The position numbers were made by a program, and so were the translations under genes. A stretch of DNA of 64,000 bases from Vitrella brassicaformis (taxonomy: Eukaryota; Sar; Vitrellaceae). The notes under the pieces were generated by a model that was not told where the DNA came from, did not search any database, and saw nothing but the letters and a program-made list of their open reading frames with translations. Shown here piece by piece: positions 1 through 12,281 of the stretch (its first letter is position 1; each line of letters starts with the position of its first letter). The DNA lies in NCBI GenBank assembly GCA_001179505.1, contig CDMY01000499.1, positions 258,433-322,432 on the forward strand, in the 5' to 3' direction.

Positions 1-155
1 GAATTCTAGTACAATTATTTCAGCGCCGTTTTAAAAGGACGACGCCATTTGTTGAAAGCGGAGGCCAACGCGGAGCCATGGATGGGCCGCCCTTGCAAGA
101 GAGCGCCTGCTCGCTTCCTGCCGCCGAATCTTCTCCGCCTTCAAGACGCACCGCC

Positions 156-3100
156 ATGACCAAACGCGCCTCGCCAAGCGCCTCGCCAAGGCGACCCCTG
201 TCCTTCTCCATCTGTGGTGAGCCAGTAGATGACAGACAACCATGCCTTTCTGCAGCGCTGCAGGCCACTGCGCTAGCTATTGTTTGTTGCGCTGTCGCCG
301 TGTTCAGCTGCCGTGCTGCTGTATGTGGTCCCTTTCTTCTCGTGCAATAATTCCAATGTGGCAGCAGCACCGGCCGGCTCGAATGGCATTTCCCTGTCCG
401 AAGACAAGTGGTGGAACCCCTTCCCGGCCGACAACAGCAGCAGTGGCGAGGGGGGGAGGGCCCCTTCTGCCACTGCTACTGCTACTGCTGCTGCCACTTC
501 GACAGGGGGCAACAACGTCAGAGGTCAGGACCCCAGCAACCACGACCACAAGGTGTCGGCATACGCCTCAGCAAACAGCACACAAGGCGCTGAGGAGCTC
601 ACCGACGCCGACCTATTGACCAATCCTCTCGCCGCCAAGACCCAGAGGGAAGAGGAGCCGGAGGAGGCAGAGGTGGAGGTGGATGTGGCGGCAGAAGGAG
701 AGGAAGAACAAACACCGCCCCCGGCCGACACCGGCAGTGTCAACGAGCCCGAGCCCGAGCCCGAGACCATGCCCGAGAAGAAGGCAAACGTGGCGATGCG
801 GTCGGTGTGTTTCGAGTCGGGTCTCGAGTATGGGATCAAGGGCCAGGAGGGCACAGCCGCCCCTCTGGCCGTGGTGGGGGAGGTGCCTGGCGTGGCGTCC
901 GCCCCCGACTGTCAGCAGGAGTGCCTTGCGCAGGAGGCGTGCACGCACTTCACATGGGACTCGCAGGAGCTGCTGTGCAGCCTCAAGAACTTGCCGAAGA
1001 GTGAGAGCGAGCAGGAGACCCTCAAGGCCGACTCGACCGTCACATCAGGCCCTCGTGTGTGCGGTGAGATGCCATGCCCCACCCAGCCACCCACCTAGCC
1101 GCTGGCAGGCACTCACACACTTCTGATCTGATTGGTGTCTGCGCGTGCCTGCCTGCCTGCAGGTGTGGACATCCCTTATTGCGCCGAGCTGGACGTTGAC
1201 ATAGATGCGGAGGGCAGCGGGATGGTGGAAGACTCGCCCTCGCCCAAGGCGTGTTCTGAGTCGTGCCGCGAGACTCGAGAGTGCGACTTGTTCGTGTGGG
1301 GATGGGGCGGCGAGAACACCACTTGCTGGATGAAGAAGCTGCCCCTCAATGGGAAGATCCCCAAGGCCGGCGTCGTGTCGGGCACCAAATCATGCTCTTG
1401 TAAGCAGAGCGGTGTGGTGACAAACAGTGAACACTCACAGCACCAATCTATCAAATCAATCGTCTTTTCCCTCCCTCCCTTTTGTCTGTCGTCAGCGCCC
1501 GACATTGGGCACACGTACCAGAAGGCCTCCATGAAGCCATTCGCCTCGAGCTCACTGGCCATCCCGGTCCCCGACGACCCGCCATGCTTCACCCTTGGCC
1601 AGTCCATCAAGGGCACAGAGGAGGCCGTCCTTGAGAGGACCGAGTCGGCCGAGCGGTGCCAGACGCTCTGCCAGATGTCCGGGACCTGCAAGGCCTTCAC
1701 ATTCGACGTGCTCACTAACATGTGTCGGCTCGAGGCGGACGAGGGGGCTTCGCGTGTGGAGGCCCTGGCGACTTTTGTGTCGGGCCCCCGCACCTGTGGG
1801 TGGCCTCGATTCACCGACGATGCCGGGGCGGCCGGGACAGAGGGGCTGTCAACGGAGACGGCCGGCAATGTGACCCCTCAGGCTGGCGCCGCGATCGGTG
1901 CGGACGACTGGTTCGTGGAGGCGACTTTGGCCAAGATGGACCTGAAGCAGAAGATCTCGCAGATGGTCATCGTGCCCATCGTGTTCCTGCAAGACCCGGC
2001 CATGCTGGAGGAGTGGTCCATCGGTGGCCTCTTGTGGATCCCCGGCTGGTTCAGAGGCGAGAAGTCGTCCAAGGGCATCGTCAACGCGTGGGACAACTTC
2101 TACGACAACGCCATCAAGCCCACAGGCGGGCGGGTCCCCATCCCGCCCCTCATCGCCACGGACGCCATCCACGGCCACAACAACATGCCCGGCGCGACAC
2201 TATTCCCACATAACATAGGTCTCGGGTGTGCCAACGACACCGACCTGATGCGGCGGATCGGCAGGGCAACGGCTGCTGAGGTGTCTGTCACGGGCGTGGA
2301 CTGGACCTTGGCGCCCACTGTGGCCGTGACGCGTGACGACAGGTGGGGGCGGACCTACGAGTCGTTCGCTGAGGAGCCATACACCGCCAAGAGACTCATC
2401 GGCGCCCTCGTCAGGGGGATTCAGGTGTGCTGGTGAACGGAGAGAGAGACACGCCGACACAGAGAGGTGTGTGTGTGTGAGTGCGCAGGGCGAGTCGGAT
2501 GACCCCAAGACCTTTTTGAAGGACGGTAAGTTGCTGACGACGTGCAAGCACTTCATCGGCGACGGTGCGCCGGTGGGCGGTATCACCGACGGCAACGTGC
2601 TGCTGGGCGAGGAAGAGCTGAGACGAGTGCACCTGCCGCCGTTCAGGGCGTGCATGTCGGATGGCAAGGCGCAGGCAGTGATGCCCTCGTTCACCCTCTT
2701 CAACGGCGTGCACATGCACGCCTACAAATTCCTTATCACCGACGTGCTCAAGGTGACTTGATAGATACCCATTTGTCGCGCATCCTCTCTCTCTGTTGGC
2801 TCCTTCAGCACACATTTGACTTTGACGGCTTGGTGGTGGGAGATTGGAGTGCGCACAGGGCGGTCAAGGGCTGCACGGTCATCGACTGCCCGGAGACCAT
2901 CAATGCGGGCGTGGACATGCTCATGGTCGGCGACGGCATGGACAACTGGCAGAAGTTCATCACCAATACCATGCGGCGCGTCAGGGAAGGCACCATCCCC
3001 CTCTACCGGATCGACGACGCCGTCCGACGCATCCTCACCGTCAAGATGAGGTACGGCCTCATCGGACCCGACGGCTCCAAAGTCAAGGGCAAGCCATCCA

Positions 3101-4076
3101 CACGGAAATACGCCAACCAATACGACCTCCTCCACTCAACCGAGCACGCCGCACTCGCGCGCGAGGCCGTCCGCAAGTCACTCGTCCTTCTGAAGAACAA
3201 CAACGCCGCGCTGCCACTGCCCAAGGGCGGGAGTGTGTGGGTGGTGTCTCGGCTGACGGCCGGCCGCAAGGTGCTGCCAGGGAAGCCGCCGTACGAGGGC
3301 GCCGACTCGCCTTTGGCCAACTGGATCCCCGCCATGACGGGGGCGTGGTCGCTGGAGTGGCAGGGCGACAACATCGGCAACAAGGAGTTCCCTCAGGCCA
3401 CGTCGGTGTGGAAGGGCATCAAGCTTAAGGCCGCTCACTACGGCGGCAGTGCGTACCTGAGCGAGATGGAGGCGGACGACAGGCCCCCTGAGGCCGTCGA
3501 CACGGTGGTGGTGGTGCTGGGGGAGCTGCCCTATGCCGAGGTGTATGGCGACCTCGGAGAGACCAGCCTGGCACTGCACGCCAGGTGGCCAACGCACCTG
3601 TGTGTGTGATGTGATGGACTGATGCATTTCTCCCTACCTATGTGTGTGGTGTCTGTCTGACCGTCAGGTACCCCCGTGACCTCGAGCTGCTGGATAAGGT
3701 CAAGGCGACTGTGTCGACGAGCACCAAAGTGGTGTGTGTGCTGCTGTCCGGCCGCCCGCTGTACGTCAACCCCCATCTCAACCGATGCGACGCCTTCGTG
3801 GCCGCCTGGCTGCCGGGCACCGAAGGCGGCCTGGGCATCGCTGACGTCCTCTACGGCGACAGACCCTTCTCGGCCAAACTCAGCTACTCGTGGCCAGCAC
3901 GGCCCTGCCAGGCCGTGGTCAACGATGGGAGCGGTGAGGTCCCGCTGTTCCCCTTCGGCCATGGGTTCACTTATGAGGAGGGTGCGCCTGAGCTGGGGTG
4001 GCTGGAGGAGTTCTGGGCGGAGGAGTGCGCCAACCAGGGCATCGTCATGCGAAAGCGATTCGAGCAGAGCCAATGA
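156..4076 (+). CDS. PAN/Apple-GH3 secreted beta-glucan glucohydrolase
   Basis: Seven exons join in phase (156-216, 308-1063, 1163-1399, 1496-2424, 2489-2752, 2809-3584, 3668-4076) and give 1143 residues. An in-frame ATG at 78 could add 26 more. A hydrophobic stretch just after the first splice (AVLLYVVPFF) suggests a signal peptide or membrane anchor. An acidic, Pro-rich linker follows, then three Cys-rich PAN/Apple-like modules (about residues 183-272, 273-350 and 381-453), typical of carbohydrate or protein binding. The rest is glycoside hydrolase family 3. It has the KHFIGDG motif, GLVVGDW with the expected nucleophile Asp, and the C-terminal domain start KSLVLLKNN, closest in style to plant exo-beta-glucanases. 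By family knowledge it removes glucose from beta-glucans outside the cell or in a lumen. The PAN modules probably target it. Substrate is inferred. Confidence 0.88.
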
Positions 4077-5512
4077 TATGATGCTCGTCTGGTGGTGGTG
4101 CCTGGGGTGAGTGTGCAGATCAGATGATGGGATATGGGCGGTAGGTGGGGGGCTGCGTGTGCTCGACGTGTGGATGGATGGATGCCGGTGGGTGCAGGCA
4201 GATGAGATAGATGGTAGGTACGAGTAAGTGTGCAAGTGTCTTTCTCTGTCTGTGGATCGATTCGATGGGGTGATACTCACATCACACGCATCACACAAAT
4301 GGGGGCTGGCTGGACGTGCCCACAAGGTGCACACACACATCCCTGTTTGCACATGTGTGTGCACTAATTCACCACTGGATGGACGGCGGCACATAGCATA
4401 ACATCGATAGCTAGCTAGATATCATCGCACTCACTTGCAAAGCCGACAGACAGACAGACAGACAGACGAGTGTGTCTCCTCTGCAGCACTTTTGTTTATG
4501 TGTGGGTGGCGCTGCGTGGCGTGGGGCGGCGGGCGTTTTGTAATTTGAGATGGTCTCTTCTTGTGCTGCGGGTGCATCAGACCTGGTGTGTCAATCAGTT
4601 GTGTCGTTGCCCAAGCCATCGCACTGACTGACTGACAATCCGCCTTTATGGTTTTAGCCGTACGTATATCCACGTATGTATACTTCCAAAAGATCGGAGG
4701 TTTGGTAAGGCCAGGCGTCTGTCTATCGCCTCGTGTGCACGTCTGTCTGTCTGTCTGCCCGGCTGTCTGTCTCTTTGTGGATAACACTGGATGTGCAATC
4801 AATGTGGCTGAGGACTCACTCGGTTGTGTGCACTTGCTTCCCTTGCGTGTCTGTGCCGTGCGGTGGTGCGGTGCTGCGGTGAAGACCTCAGAACATTTAT
4901 AATACACAATTGAGAACAACACATCAGGATTGGTCCACTTCATGAAAGGAAGACACGGACAGACACACAACACATGCACCACTGACTGCATCGCCCGTCC
5001 GCACCTTTTTCAGTCAGCTACACGCACCAACAAGAGATCGACGCAGTGTCACTCACTCATTCGCAGCCACCTATCTGGTGAATGAATCGTCCAATGAATC
5101 ACCCATCGCGCCATCCATCCACCCATCGCCCTCTCATCTTTATTGTATAGCTAGCGAAGCCGTTTAATGAGGACCGAGGGCCACACATACCGATATATAT
5201 AGGGACCATTCGAGTCTTCAAGGTGCGATGGTTCGAGTTCTTCGATTTGCTGCTTTTACTCGGCTAATGCGTTTTCTCGCCGGCCGGCCGGCCGGCCGGC
5301 CCAGGCAGGCGAGCAGGTGGGCCGGTCAGGAAGCACGCAGCACACGACACACCTCTCCCCTCTCCACCCACCCACGGACCGCCCCACAGCTAAGGAAAAA
5401 CTTTCGGCGAAGCCGCTCGTCTATCTGACACACAAACAGGGCACGGCAGTGGAGCACGGTGCGGCCTGTGGCGTCGATTTAGTGGGGATCTCATGTCACC
5501 TGGGGAGTATGG
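4077..5512. other. Convergent intergenic region
   Basis: No gene supported. It lies between the 3' ends of the GH3 gene (+) and the gene at 5513-8245 (-). It holds GTCT/GACA simple repeats near 4447-4470 and 4740-4765 and a GGCC-type run at 5281-5302. A GGTTCGAG string near 5229 is not in a tRNA context. Confidence 0.6.
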
Positions 5513-8245
5513 TCAGCGTTCTGCTGCCGATGCCGATGCCGATGCCGATGCTAGCGGCACGCGCAGACGGCCCTGATTGATGCACACACGTGATTGATTG
5601 ATTTCTGTCCGGCTGTCTGTCTGGCTGGCTGTCTGGTTGAGTGAATGAATGTATACCGTGTTGTCGTTCTTGTAGACGTCGTCGATCCAGTTCATCAGGT
5701 GGCCCACTCGCCCACTGTGTTTTCGCTCACCATCGTAGTACTGAAGCACGACCTGAGACACCGTCTTCCCACGCAGAGAAGCCAAATTCCTCCCGTCAAA
5801 CGCCATCTGTATCACACACCCGAACGAAAAGAGAGAGACAGACCAGTGAGTGGATGGGGTGGAGGTGTGCTCGCTACACCTCGCTGCACTGACCTCCTCA
5901 ACGACCTCAAGGGCAGCGTGTGCCTTCTGCTTCTTTAGGGCCGCCACCAGGTCCACATGCGACAGCATGTGGAGCTTGTCGACGTACTCACTGCTCCCCC
6001 CTCCACGTTCATCACCCTCCCCGTCGGCCACCAAGTCTACCACCTCACCCTGCTGATGCCCGACACCGCTCGCACCTTCCGGCCCACGCCCATCCCGTGT
6101 TTTTGCCCCGGACGCACCCGTCTCTACCTTGACCCGAGACGCACCCTGCACCCTCTCGGCGGATGCTACTGCTACTGCCGCTGCTGCTGCTGCTGCTGGA
6201 GGGTCATGTTGCCCACCCATCTGCTCCTGCTTGATGGTGGTTCCGCCCTGACGGCTGTGCTGGTTGTAGTCGGCTGGTGGTGTGTCGGCGAGCTCCGTCT
6301 TGACGACAGCACTGGGTGCAGGAGGTGGCTGTGGCTGTGTCTGTGGCTGTGGGTGCCCCTCACCGTCCCTCTCCCCGGCAGCTCCCACCGCTGGCCGCTC
6401 CTCATGCTGCTGGTCCTGGTGCATAGGGTGGTTCTCTTGCTGCGGTGGCTGGTCCACTGTCAGTGGTGGCTGCGGCGATGGGGCCTCAGCCATCGCTGAG
6501 TTGCCATGAGATGCGGGGACTGTGGCGGCGAGAGGGCGGGGAGGCAGAGGTGGAACTGGTGGCGGCGGGGGAGGCGGCGCAGCCATGTTGTGACGGATGT
6601 GACGGCCTGAGAGGCAGCAGCAGACAGAGCTGTCGGCAGGTTCAACACAGACAGGCTCGGTGTGGGTATGTCGAACCTGCCGCCAGGGTCGCAGCAGCAG
6701 CGCCACTTGCCGACGCCCGTCGGCCCGTGGGGCGTGGACCATCGCCGACCACACCATCTACGACACCTCTCCCTTGGCCCTCCCCCTCCCCAGCCCCCTG
6801 CCTCTGCGAGAGTCGCCTCTGTTTTGACGATACACCCCCGTGGTCAGCAGATGCCTCACGTTGACGCAAGGTGCCGCGCCGGCGCTTTCCAGAATGGGCC
6901 AGAGGAACCGGCACCCCTTTTTCTCCGAGCTTCCTGGTCATGTGCTGCCATTGCCACGAAGAGGAGGCCTTCCTCGTGATCTTCAGGCGGATGCGGAGAA
7001 TCGGAATCCTTGCCCGGGGACGAGTAGCGGAGGTCGAATGTGACACCGTTGGCGACCTCCTTGGAGATGCATGAGCCGTATTTGGCCATGAAGGACCGAC
7101 GGCAGTCCTCCTCCACACTGTTGGGCTGCCCATCCCCATCCGTGGCCGACTCGTCAGGACCGCCAGCAGCGGCGGCAGCGGCAGCGGCAGCGGCAGCGGC
7201 AGCGGCAGCGGCAGCGGCAGCAGGAGGTGGTGCGTCCATAGCCACATCTGACGTACACACAGACACAGCAACGTGCATGCGGCACGGGCGGCTCTTTCCA
7301 TTGGGTCCCTGCCCACCCTCTTGCTCCATATCGCCATCCGCCATTCTGCGGTACTCATCATCGTTCTTGTCAGAGTGCACTGACGCAACCAGACACATAC
7401 ACAGAAGGAAATGACACTCGTGACACGCGGTGCCCGTCTATGTGTCTGACTCGTCAGGTCTGATGACGACGGTGCCCCTGCCGCCGCAGCGTCCCTCGCC
7501 GATGCCAGCCGGCCCATGCCATCTCGCTGCCCTCCCTCACCCTCACCTCCCCCTCCCTGGTCCGTTGGTGCAGCGCCACTCGCTTCTCGCTGATCGTCCG
7601 TGTTGGTGAGAGCTGCCGCTGCGGGGTCAGGGGGGTGGGGTGGGGGATGGTGGCCCACGTGTTGCTGCTGCTGCTGCTGCTGCTTCTGGTCTGGGTGATG
7701 CTGCACGGCACCGAGTGCGATGTGAGGGCCGTGGTGGGTGGAGGCACCGTCTGGTGCATCGGGTCACGTGACTTGGGGGCCTCCTCACCCACACCACCTT
7801 GCCGTTTGGCTGGCCTGCAACCACATGACCGACACACACAAGCGGGAGGGCAGGAATGAACGGAGGCAGGCAGGCTTCACAGTGGCGTGTGTCGGGTGGT
7901 GTGTGTACCTAGGTTGGCGAAGACGACCATCGTGGGTCGGCCGTCCTCGTCGTTGGCCTGCATCATGTTGATCGTCGGACCGCCCCGATGATGCGTCAGC
8001 AGGGCATTGCAGGCCAGCTCAAACCGAGGGATGATGGACGCGAATCCATACGGCGGGGGCAAGCCGGCCAGATCTACGCCCTGGCGCTGCCCCGTCTGTC
8101 TGTCGACGAATTCGAAGCGGTAGCCACGCCCCTGAGGCTCCTGACGCTCTCGACACTCGATGGCCTCAAGCTGCCGCACATTCGTCTTTTGCGCTTCAAA
8201 CGCCTCGCAGATCTGCCGGGCGATGGCCGGGGCTTCGCTGCCCAT
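5513..8245 (-). CDS. Unrecognised low-complexity nuclear-type protein
   Basis: Eight exons (8245-7909, 7814-7789, 7700-7427, 7379-6860, 6816-6677, 6606-5894, 5806-5657, 5572-5513) keep phase and sum to exactly 740 codons. I do not recognise the family. The first 112 residues are a globular-looking segment (YRFEFVDRQTG, MMQANDEDGRPTMVVFANL). Then come polyQ, a pol­yAla run coded by GCN repeats (about 7150-7225), a second ordered patch (RRSFMAKYGSCIS, VTFDLRYSSPG), and a Pro/Gln-rich stretch carrying three psi-K-x-E sites (VKTE, IKQE, VKVE). A C-terminal ordered block follows (LRGKTVSQVVLQYYDG, HLMNWIDDVYKNDN). The 26-nt exon 2 and a 47-nt intron (7426-7380) are unusually short. The start at 8245 has a strong context (A at -3, G at +4); an ATG at 8380 is also in frame. 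It is head-to-head with the ankyrin gene at 8440. Confidence 0.7.
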
Positions 8246-8439
8246 CCTCTCCGCCCTACAAGCTACCGAAACCGGGTCGAGATGCGAGCTTAGCCGAATG
8301 AGAATAGCCGTCCCGCCAACAGGTCCGCTCGTGTTGAGATCACAGGTCAGCCTCCCATCCTTGCACAGATCTCCCTTCATTTCCCTCCATTTTGTTCCTC
8401 TTGCTGCAGACGGCTGGTGCTTGCCGTTACCCTGGTGGG
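8246..8439. promoter_or_regulatory. Probable bidirectional promoter
   Basis: A 194-nt gap separates the start codons of two divergent genes (minus from 8245, plus from 8440). No TATA-like box is evident. Promoter function is inferred from layout only. Confidence 0.4.
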
Positions 8440-9561
8440 ATGTCCGAGGAGCTCCGCAGCCACACCATATGGGACCAGGAGTGGGAGCCTGCACTGGAAG
8501 AGCCAAGCTCTCGCCGCCTGAGGGAGCTGCTCGGGGCCCAGGGCTGCTCCAAGGTCCAGATGTACAGCGATGGTGGCAGCTATCCTGCCACCATGGATCT
8601 TGCGGCCGGAGCCGCCTGCCGCACCATCACATCGGCTGACGATGTCACTCGTCTGTGTCAAGAAGGGGCCGACGCGGATGCGGCCCTTGAGGTGCACCTG
8701 GCGTCCCGTCGAGTGCCGCCTGTTGGGTTGCTGTCCTTGGTCATCATCGACGCCATCATCATCCGCAACACCGACACGCGTCTGACCCTCCCTCTGTGGC
8801 CATCTCGCGAGCTGCAGCAGGCGGTCCTCGAAGCACTCATCGATGCCGGGGCCGATGCCAACCGTCGGCCGGGTGAAGGTTTTCGGCCTCTGCCGGCGGC
8901 CCGCTCGCGTGCCAACGCCACGGCCGTCGATGCACTGCTCAGGGCTGGTGCGGTCACCCAAGGGATGTACCTGGCTTTCCTCCCAAACCAGCCATACCTT
9001 CCGTCCCCTCCATGCCCCCAGTACGAGGCCGACCTGCTGAAGGCGTACCGTCGTCTGCTTCAACATGATCCCACACTTGCAAGTGAAGAGTTCCGCGACG
9101 GCGAGCACACGCTGACCCCCATCCACACGTCCGGGATGGCGGAGGGCTTGATGTCGGCGGAGTTCCTGCGCTCCTTCCTCACCCTGCTGGCCGAGCACGG
9201 CGTTTCCATCACGGCCAGGAATGGTGATAGCTATACGCCCCTCGGCAGCGCCGTGCTCGCGGGTGCGCCGTGTGTGGTGGAGTGGCTGTGCCAGCGTCTC
9301 GGGAGGGAGGAGACCAACAAGAGGCAGCACACAGACGCAGAGGGCATCTCGCTGCTGGAGTATGCTGGGCATTTCCTGTCCTGCCATCTGAGAGACAAGG
9401 CGGCACAGGAGACGGTCGACAGGGCCAGGCAGGTGATCCGCACACTCCTGCGGCACGGTGCGGACATCCAGCTGATGGGGACCACCACACCACACCGGCG
9501 CTTCGTCCGCAAACTCGTGCAGGACATCGGCAAGGAGATGAACCAGCCGAGCGCCCCACCA

Positions 9562-9593
<32 letters not shown>

Positions 9594-10236
9594 GCAGGAG
9601 AGTGGTGCCGCCAAGGCCGCCAAGATCGCCGCGAAGCTCATCAGGGAGGAGGCTAGGGAGAAGGTCAAGAAAGCCAAGAGAGGCGGCAAGAAGGGCGGCA
9701 AGGGCGGCGGACACCCGCAGCAGCACGAGCAGCAGCAGCACGGGCAGCAGCAGCAGTCAGTGTCAATGGAGTGTGAGGTGGTTGATGACGAGGGACCAAG
9801 CAGGTGGGCTGACCCATACACCCACGAGTGGCCGTCAGATGGGCAGGGAGGACTTGTGTTCTGTCGGTCTGTCTGTCTGTCTGTCTTCAGTGTGGCTACT
9901 GGTGAGGTCGAAACCGACGCAGACGAGCAGCCGCCCTCCACCTCATCTGCCGACCCACAATCGTAACCACACACAGCCACAGTGAAGACGGCCTCATTGC
10001 CTCACTGACACGCTCTCTCCCTCTCCCTTGTGTGTCTGTGCAGTGCTGCCCCTTCACCGTCGTGTGATGTTTCATCTGCCGTCCCTGCCCCCGCCACTTC
10101 GCCTGTCGATCGTGAGGACAGCGATGGAGAGTTCGTGCCCGTCGTCAGGGGTCGTAAGAAACCAAACAAGAAGGCACGCCCACACCTACAGTCCGACCAA
10201 CAAGAGCCGGCCCCACACGCCAGCATGCACCTGTGA
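8440..10236 (+). CDS. Ankyrin-family protein, paralogue 1
   Basis: Three exons (8440-9803, 9891-9962, 10044-10236) give 542 residues in phase. Degenerate ankyrin repeats fill the first 360 residues (GADADAALEVHLAS, VLEALIDAGADANRR, AEHGVSITARNGDSYTPLG, LLRHGADIQL). Family signatures shared with the genes at 14226 and 16975 are LPLWPSRELQQAVLEAL, YRRLLQHDPTLA and VVEWLCQRLGREE. A polyQ tract (about 9560-9600), a Lys-rich helix (KVKKAKRGGKKGG) and a basic tail (RGRKKPNKKARP) follow. No enzymatic domain is visible. Ankyrin repeats usually mediate protein binding; the partner is unknown. ATG 8440 is the first in-frame start. Confidence 0.82.
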
Positions 10237-10515
10237 CCCAAACACAGCCGCTCAAGTAAGCCGAATACCATAGTCACTCGAATGGCTGCCCACTCCATGT
10301 GTGCGTACGTGTGTGTGTGGTGTAGTACTGGTGGTGGGCCTTTCTCATCTTGTGCTGTACGGCGGCCTCCTGCCGGCCGTGGGCTGGGCGCTCACATACC
10401 CACCCAAACACGCGCACACCGGTACGCACACACTCAAAGAGAGATATATGTGCATCATCTGTATGTCATGTGTGCATCGTGTTTGTGTGTCAGCGGCCCC
10501 CCGCCTCTCGTCCCG

Positions 10516-11294
10516 ATGGCTGCTGTGCGGCCGTCGATCAGCGCCTCGGCATTGCCCCCCCGACCACAGCACCCCCCTCCCCGCGGGCTTGTGCGCCCAC
10601 TCGCCGCATCTGTGCGTCAGGGTGCCGATCGACCAGCAGCATCGCCCAGCTGCAATGACACCAACACAGCATTGGCACACCGGACGCCCGTACCGGCCGG
10701 CAGCAGCTCACACGCAGCGGATGGACAGAGAGGGCGCTGTGGCGGGGCACAGGGCGGATTTGGGACGACCACTGATGGTGCTGCCGAGCATCTGGTGGGT
10801 CAACTGAGCCAACAGGATCAGGAGAACGACGCGTTGATACGGCAGCTGCAAGAGGCCCAATGGAAGTGAGCGAATCGACATGGAACGACATCCATCCATC
10901 CATCCGTCCTTCCATCCATCCATCCGTCCATCCATCCATCCGTCCATGCATCCATCCATCCATATGTCTCCCTCCCCGTGTGTGACACTACCCCTCAGGC
11001 TTGCCCAGGCCACCTCAGCATCTTCCAGCAGTGTGGATGAGGTTCTCCTGTGCGACGTCTGCATGGACAACTACAAGTCCATCCTGCTCATCCCATGTGT
11101 AAGCACACACAAACACTCTCTTTGTATGGGCGTTATCGTCTCATGTTTCTTTGTTGCCCATGCACGTGTGGATGCAGCGCCACATCTGTCTGTGTGGTGG
11201 GTGTGCTGGCGTGTTGATGAGCGGTCCCCCGGCCGACCGATCCTGCCCGAGGTGCCGACAGCATATCACAGACACGCAGCAGGTGTACTTGTGA
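10516..11294 (+). CDS. Small C3HC4 RING-finger protein
   Basis: Three exons (10516-10865, 10999-11098, 11178-11294) give 188 residues in phase. The N-terminal 100 residues are Pro/Ser/Ala-rich, followed by a short coiled coil ([20 protein letters not shown]). The C-terminus is a RING of the type found in single-subunit E3 ubiquitin ligases: CDVC, then [12 protein letters not shown], then CPRC. The last cysteine pair sits 11 residues from the end, with [10 protein letters not shown] as tail. The metal ligands look complete. The gene follows the ankyrin gene by 280 nt on the same strand. An upstream non-coding or coding exon cannot be excluded because sequence before 10516 is open after a plausible acceptor. 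Confidence 0.75.
10880..10970. repeat. (CATC)n microsatellite in an intron
   Basis: Imperfect tandem CATC/CGTC tetranucleotides fill most of the first intron of the RING gene. Confidence 0.85.
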
Positions 11295-12281
11295 GAGAAG
11301 CGAAGCGGATGGCGGGGAGGGAGAGAGGGAGCCGGAGAAGGGAAGTGTTTTGGTGGTTGTAGCGTATCTCATGTGTCAGGAGCACTCTCGTGTGAGTAGA
11401 TGTCTTGTTCCCTCATTGCCAATTCACTCTCATGTGCCTGTTTACCGTCTGTATGGGGGCGTGACTCAGCTGTATCTAGCTAGCTGTTTATCGATCTGTG
11501 TACTCTGTGTGTATTTGTACGTATGCATCGCATCGCGCGACGAAAACTGGTATGTGCTAGCGTGTCTTGGTTGTCGACTTAGCCTGCTCTTATGCGACGT
11601 GGTGCAGTAGGTAGAGATCGATCATAGGTCCTTGGATTTTGCAACACATGCCTTGCCACAAATGTCATGATGTGCACTGAGTGCATCGCTCTACTCGACC
11701 CCGTGCTGTCTGCCCTTGCCCCTCACTTCCTCTAGCAGTCGATCGGCGTCGCTGCTGCTTTCACAAAACCAACCTTCCCGTTCACCTACCCACGCACATG
11801 CTACCCTCACCCTGCGTGTTCAGATATTTGTGTCTCGCTCACTCATCACATACAAACGACTAAAGATAGACTGTAGGCAGCTGTATTCTGCCTGCCATGT
11901 TTGTCTGCATGACGTCAGCTCACCCATCAAGTCAGTCGTTCGGCACATGCACTCGGACTGAGACACAAGGCAGGAAGGAAGCTCAGACTCAACCACTCCA
12001 CCCACCGGCCAGAAAAGGCACGACCCACCCACAGGCACACCAAGCAAGGGAATGGGATGAGAGAGAACAGCTGTGGGTCTCATACTTGCATTCTTCGTCT
12101 TGTGAATGCATGGCTGAACGCTGTCAGTGTCTCTGCTGGGTGGGGGATCTCTCTCGTGTGCTGCCATGAAGAACGGAAGACGATCGATCGATGAATTGAT
12201 TCATCATCAACAATGGCCGCATGGCTCATCAAGCTATGCATCAAGTCGGTGTCCACCCATCAATCAAGATCAATCAATCAG
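11295..12281. other. Convergent intergenic region
   Basis: The 3' flanks of the RING gene (+) and the F-box-like gene (-) meet here. ATCAATCGATCA-type short repeats occur at 12180-12310. No coding or RNA gene is supported. Confidence 0.6.

Noticed and set aside
5220-5250. tRNA B-box-like GGTTCGAG
   Set aside because: No matching A box, acceptor stem or cloverleaf around it.
8377-9741. 454-codon minus-strand open frame
   Set aside because: It is the antisense of the ankyrin exon, Leu-rich because of the GC-rich codons opposite; the plus strand has paralogue support and correct splice sites.
10044-11294. Ankyrin-RING fusion between the genes at 8440 and 10516
   Set aside because: Joining them needs a 38-nt or non-consensus intron to bypass the stop at 10236, and the natural frame (EDSDGEFVPVVRGRKK) leads to that stop. 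Kept as two genes, though a fusion is not fully excluded.
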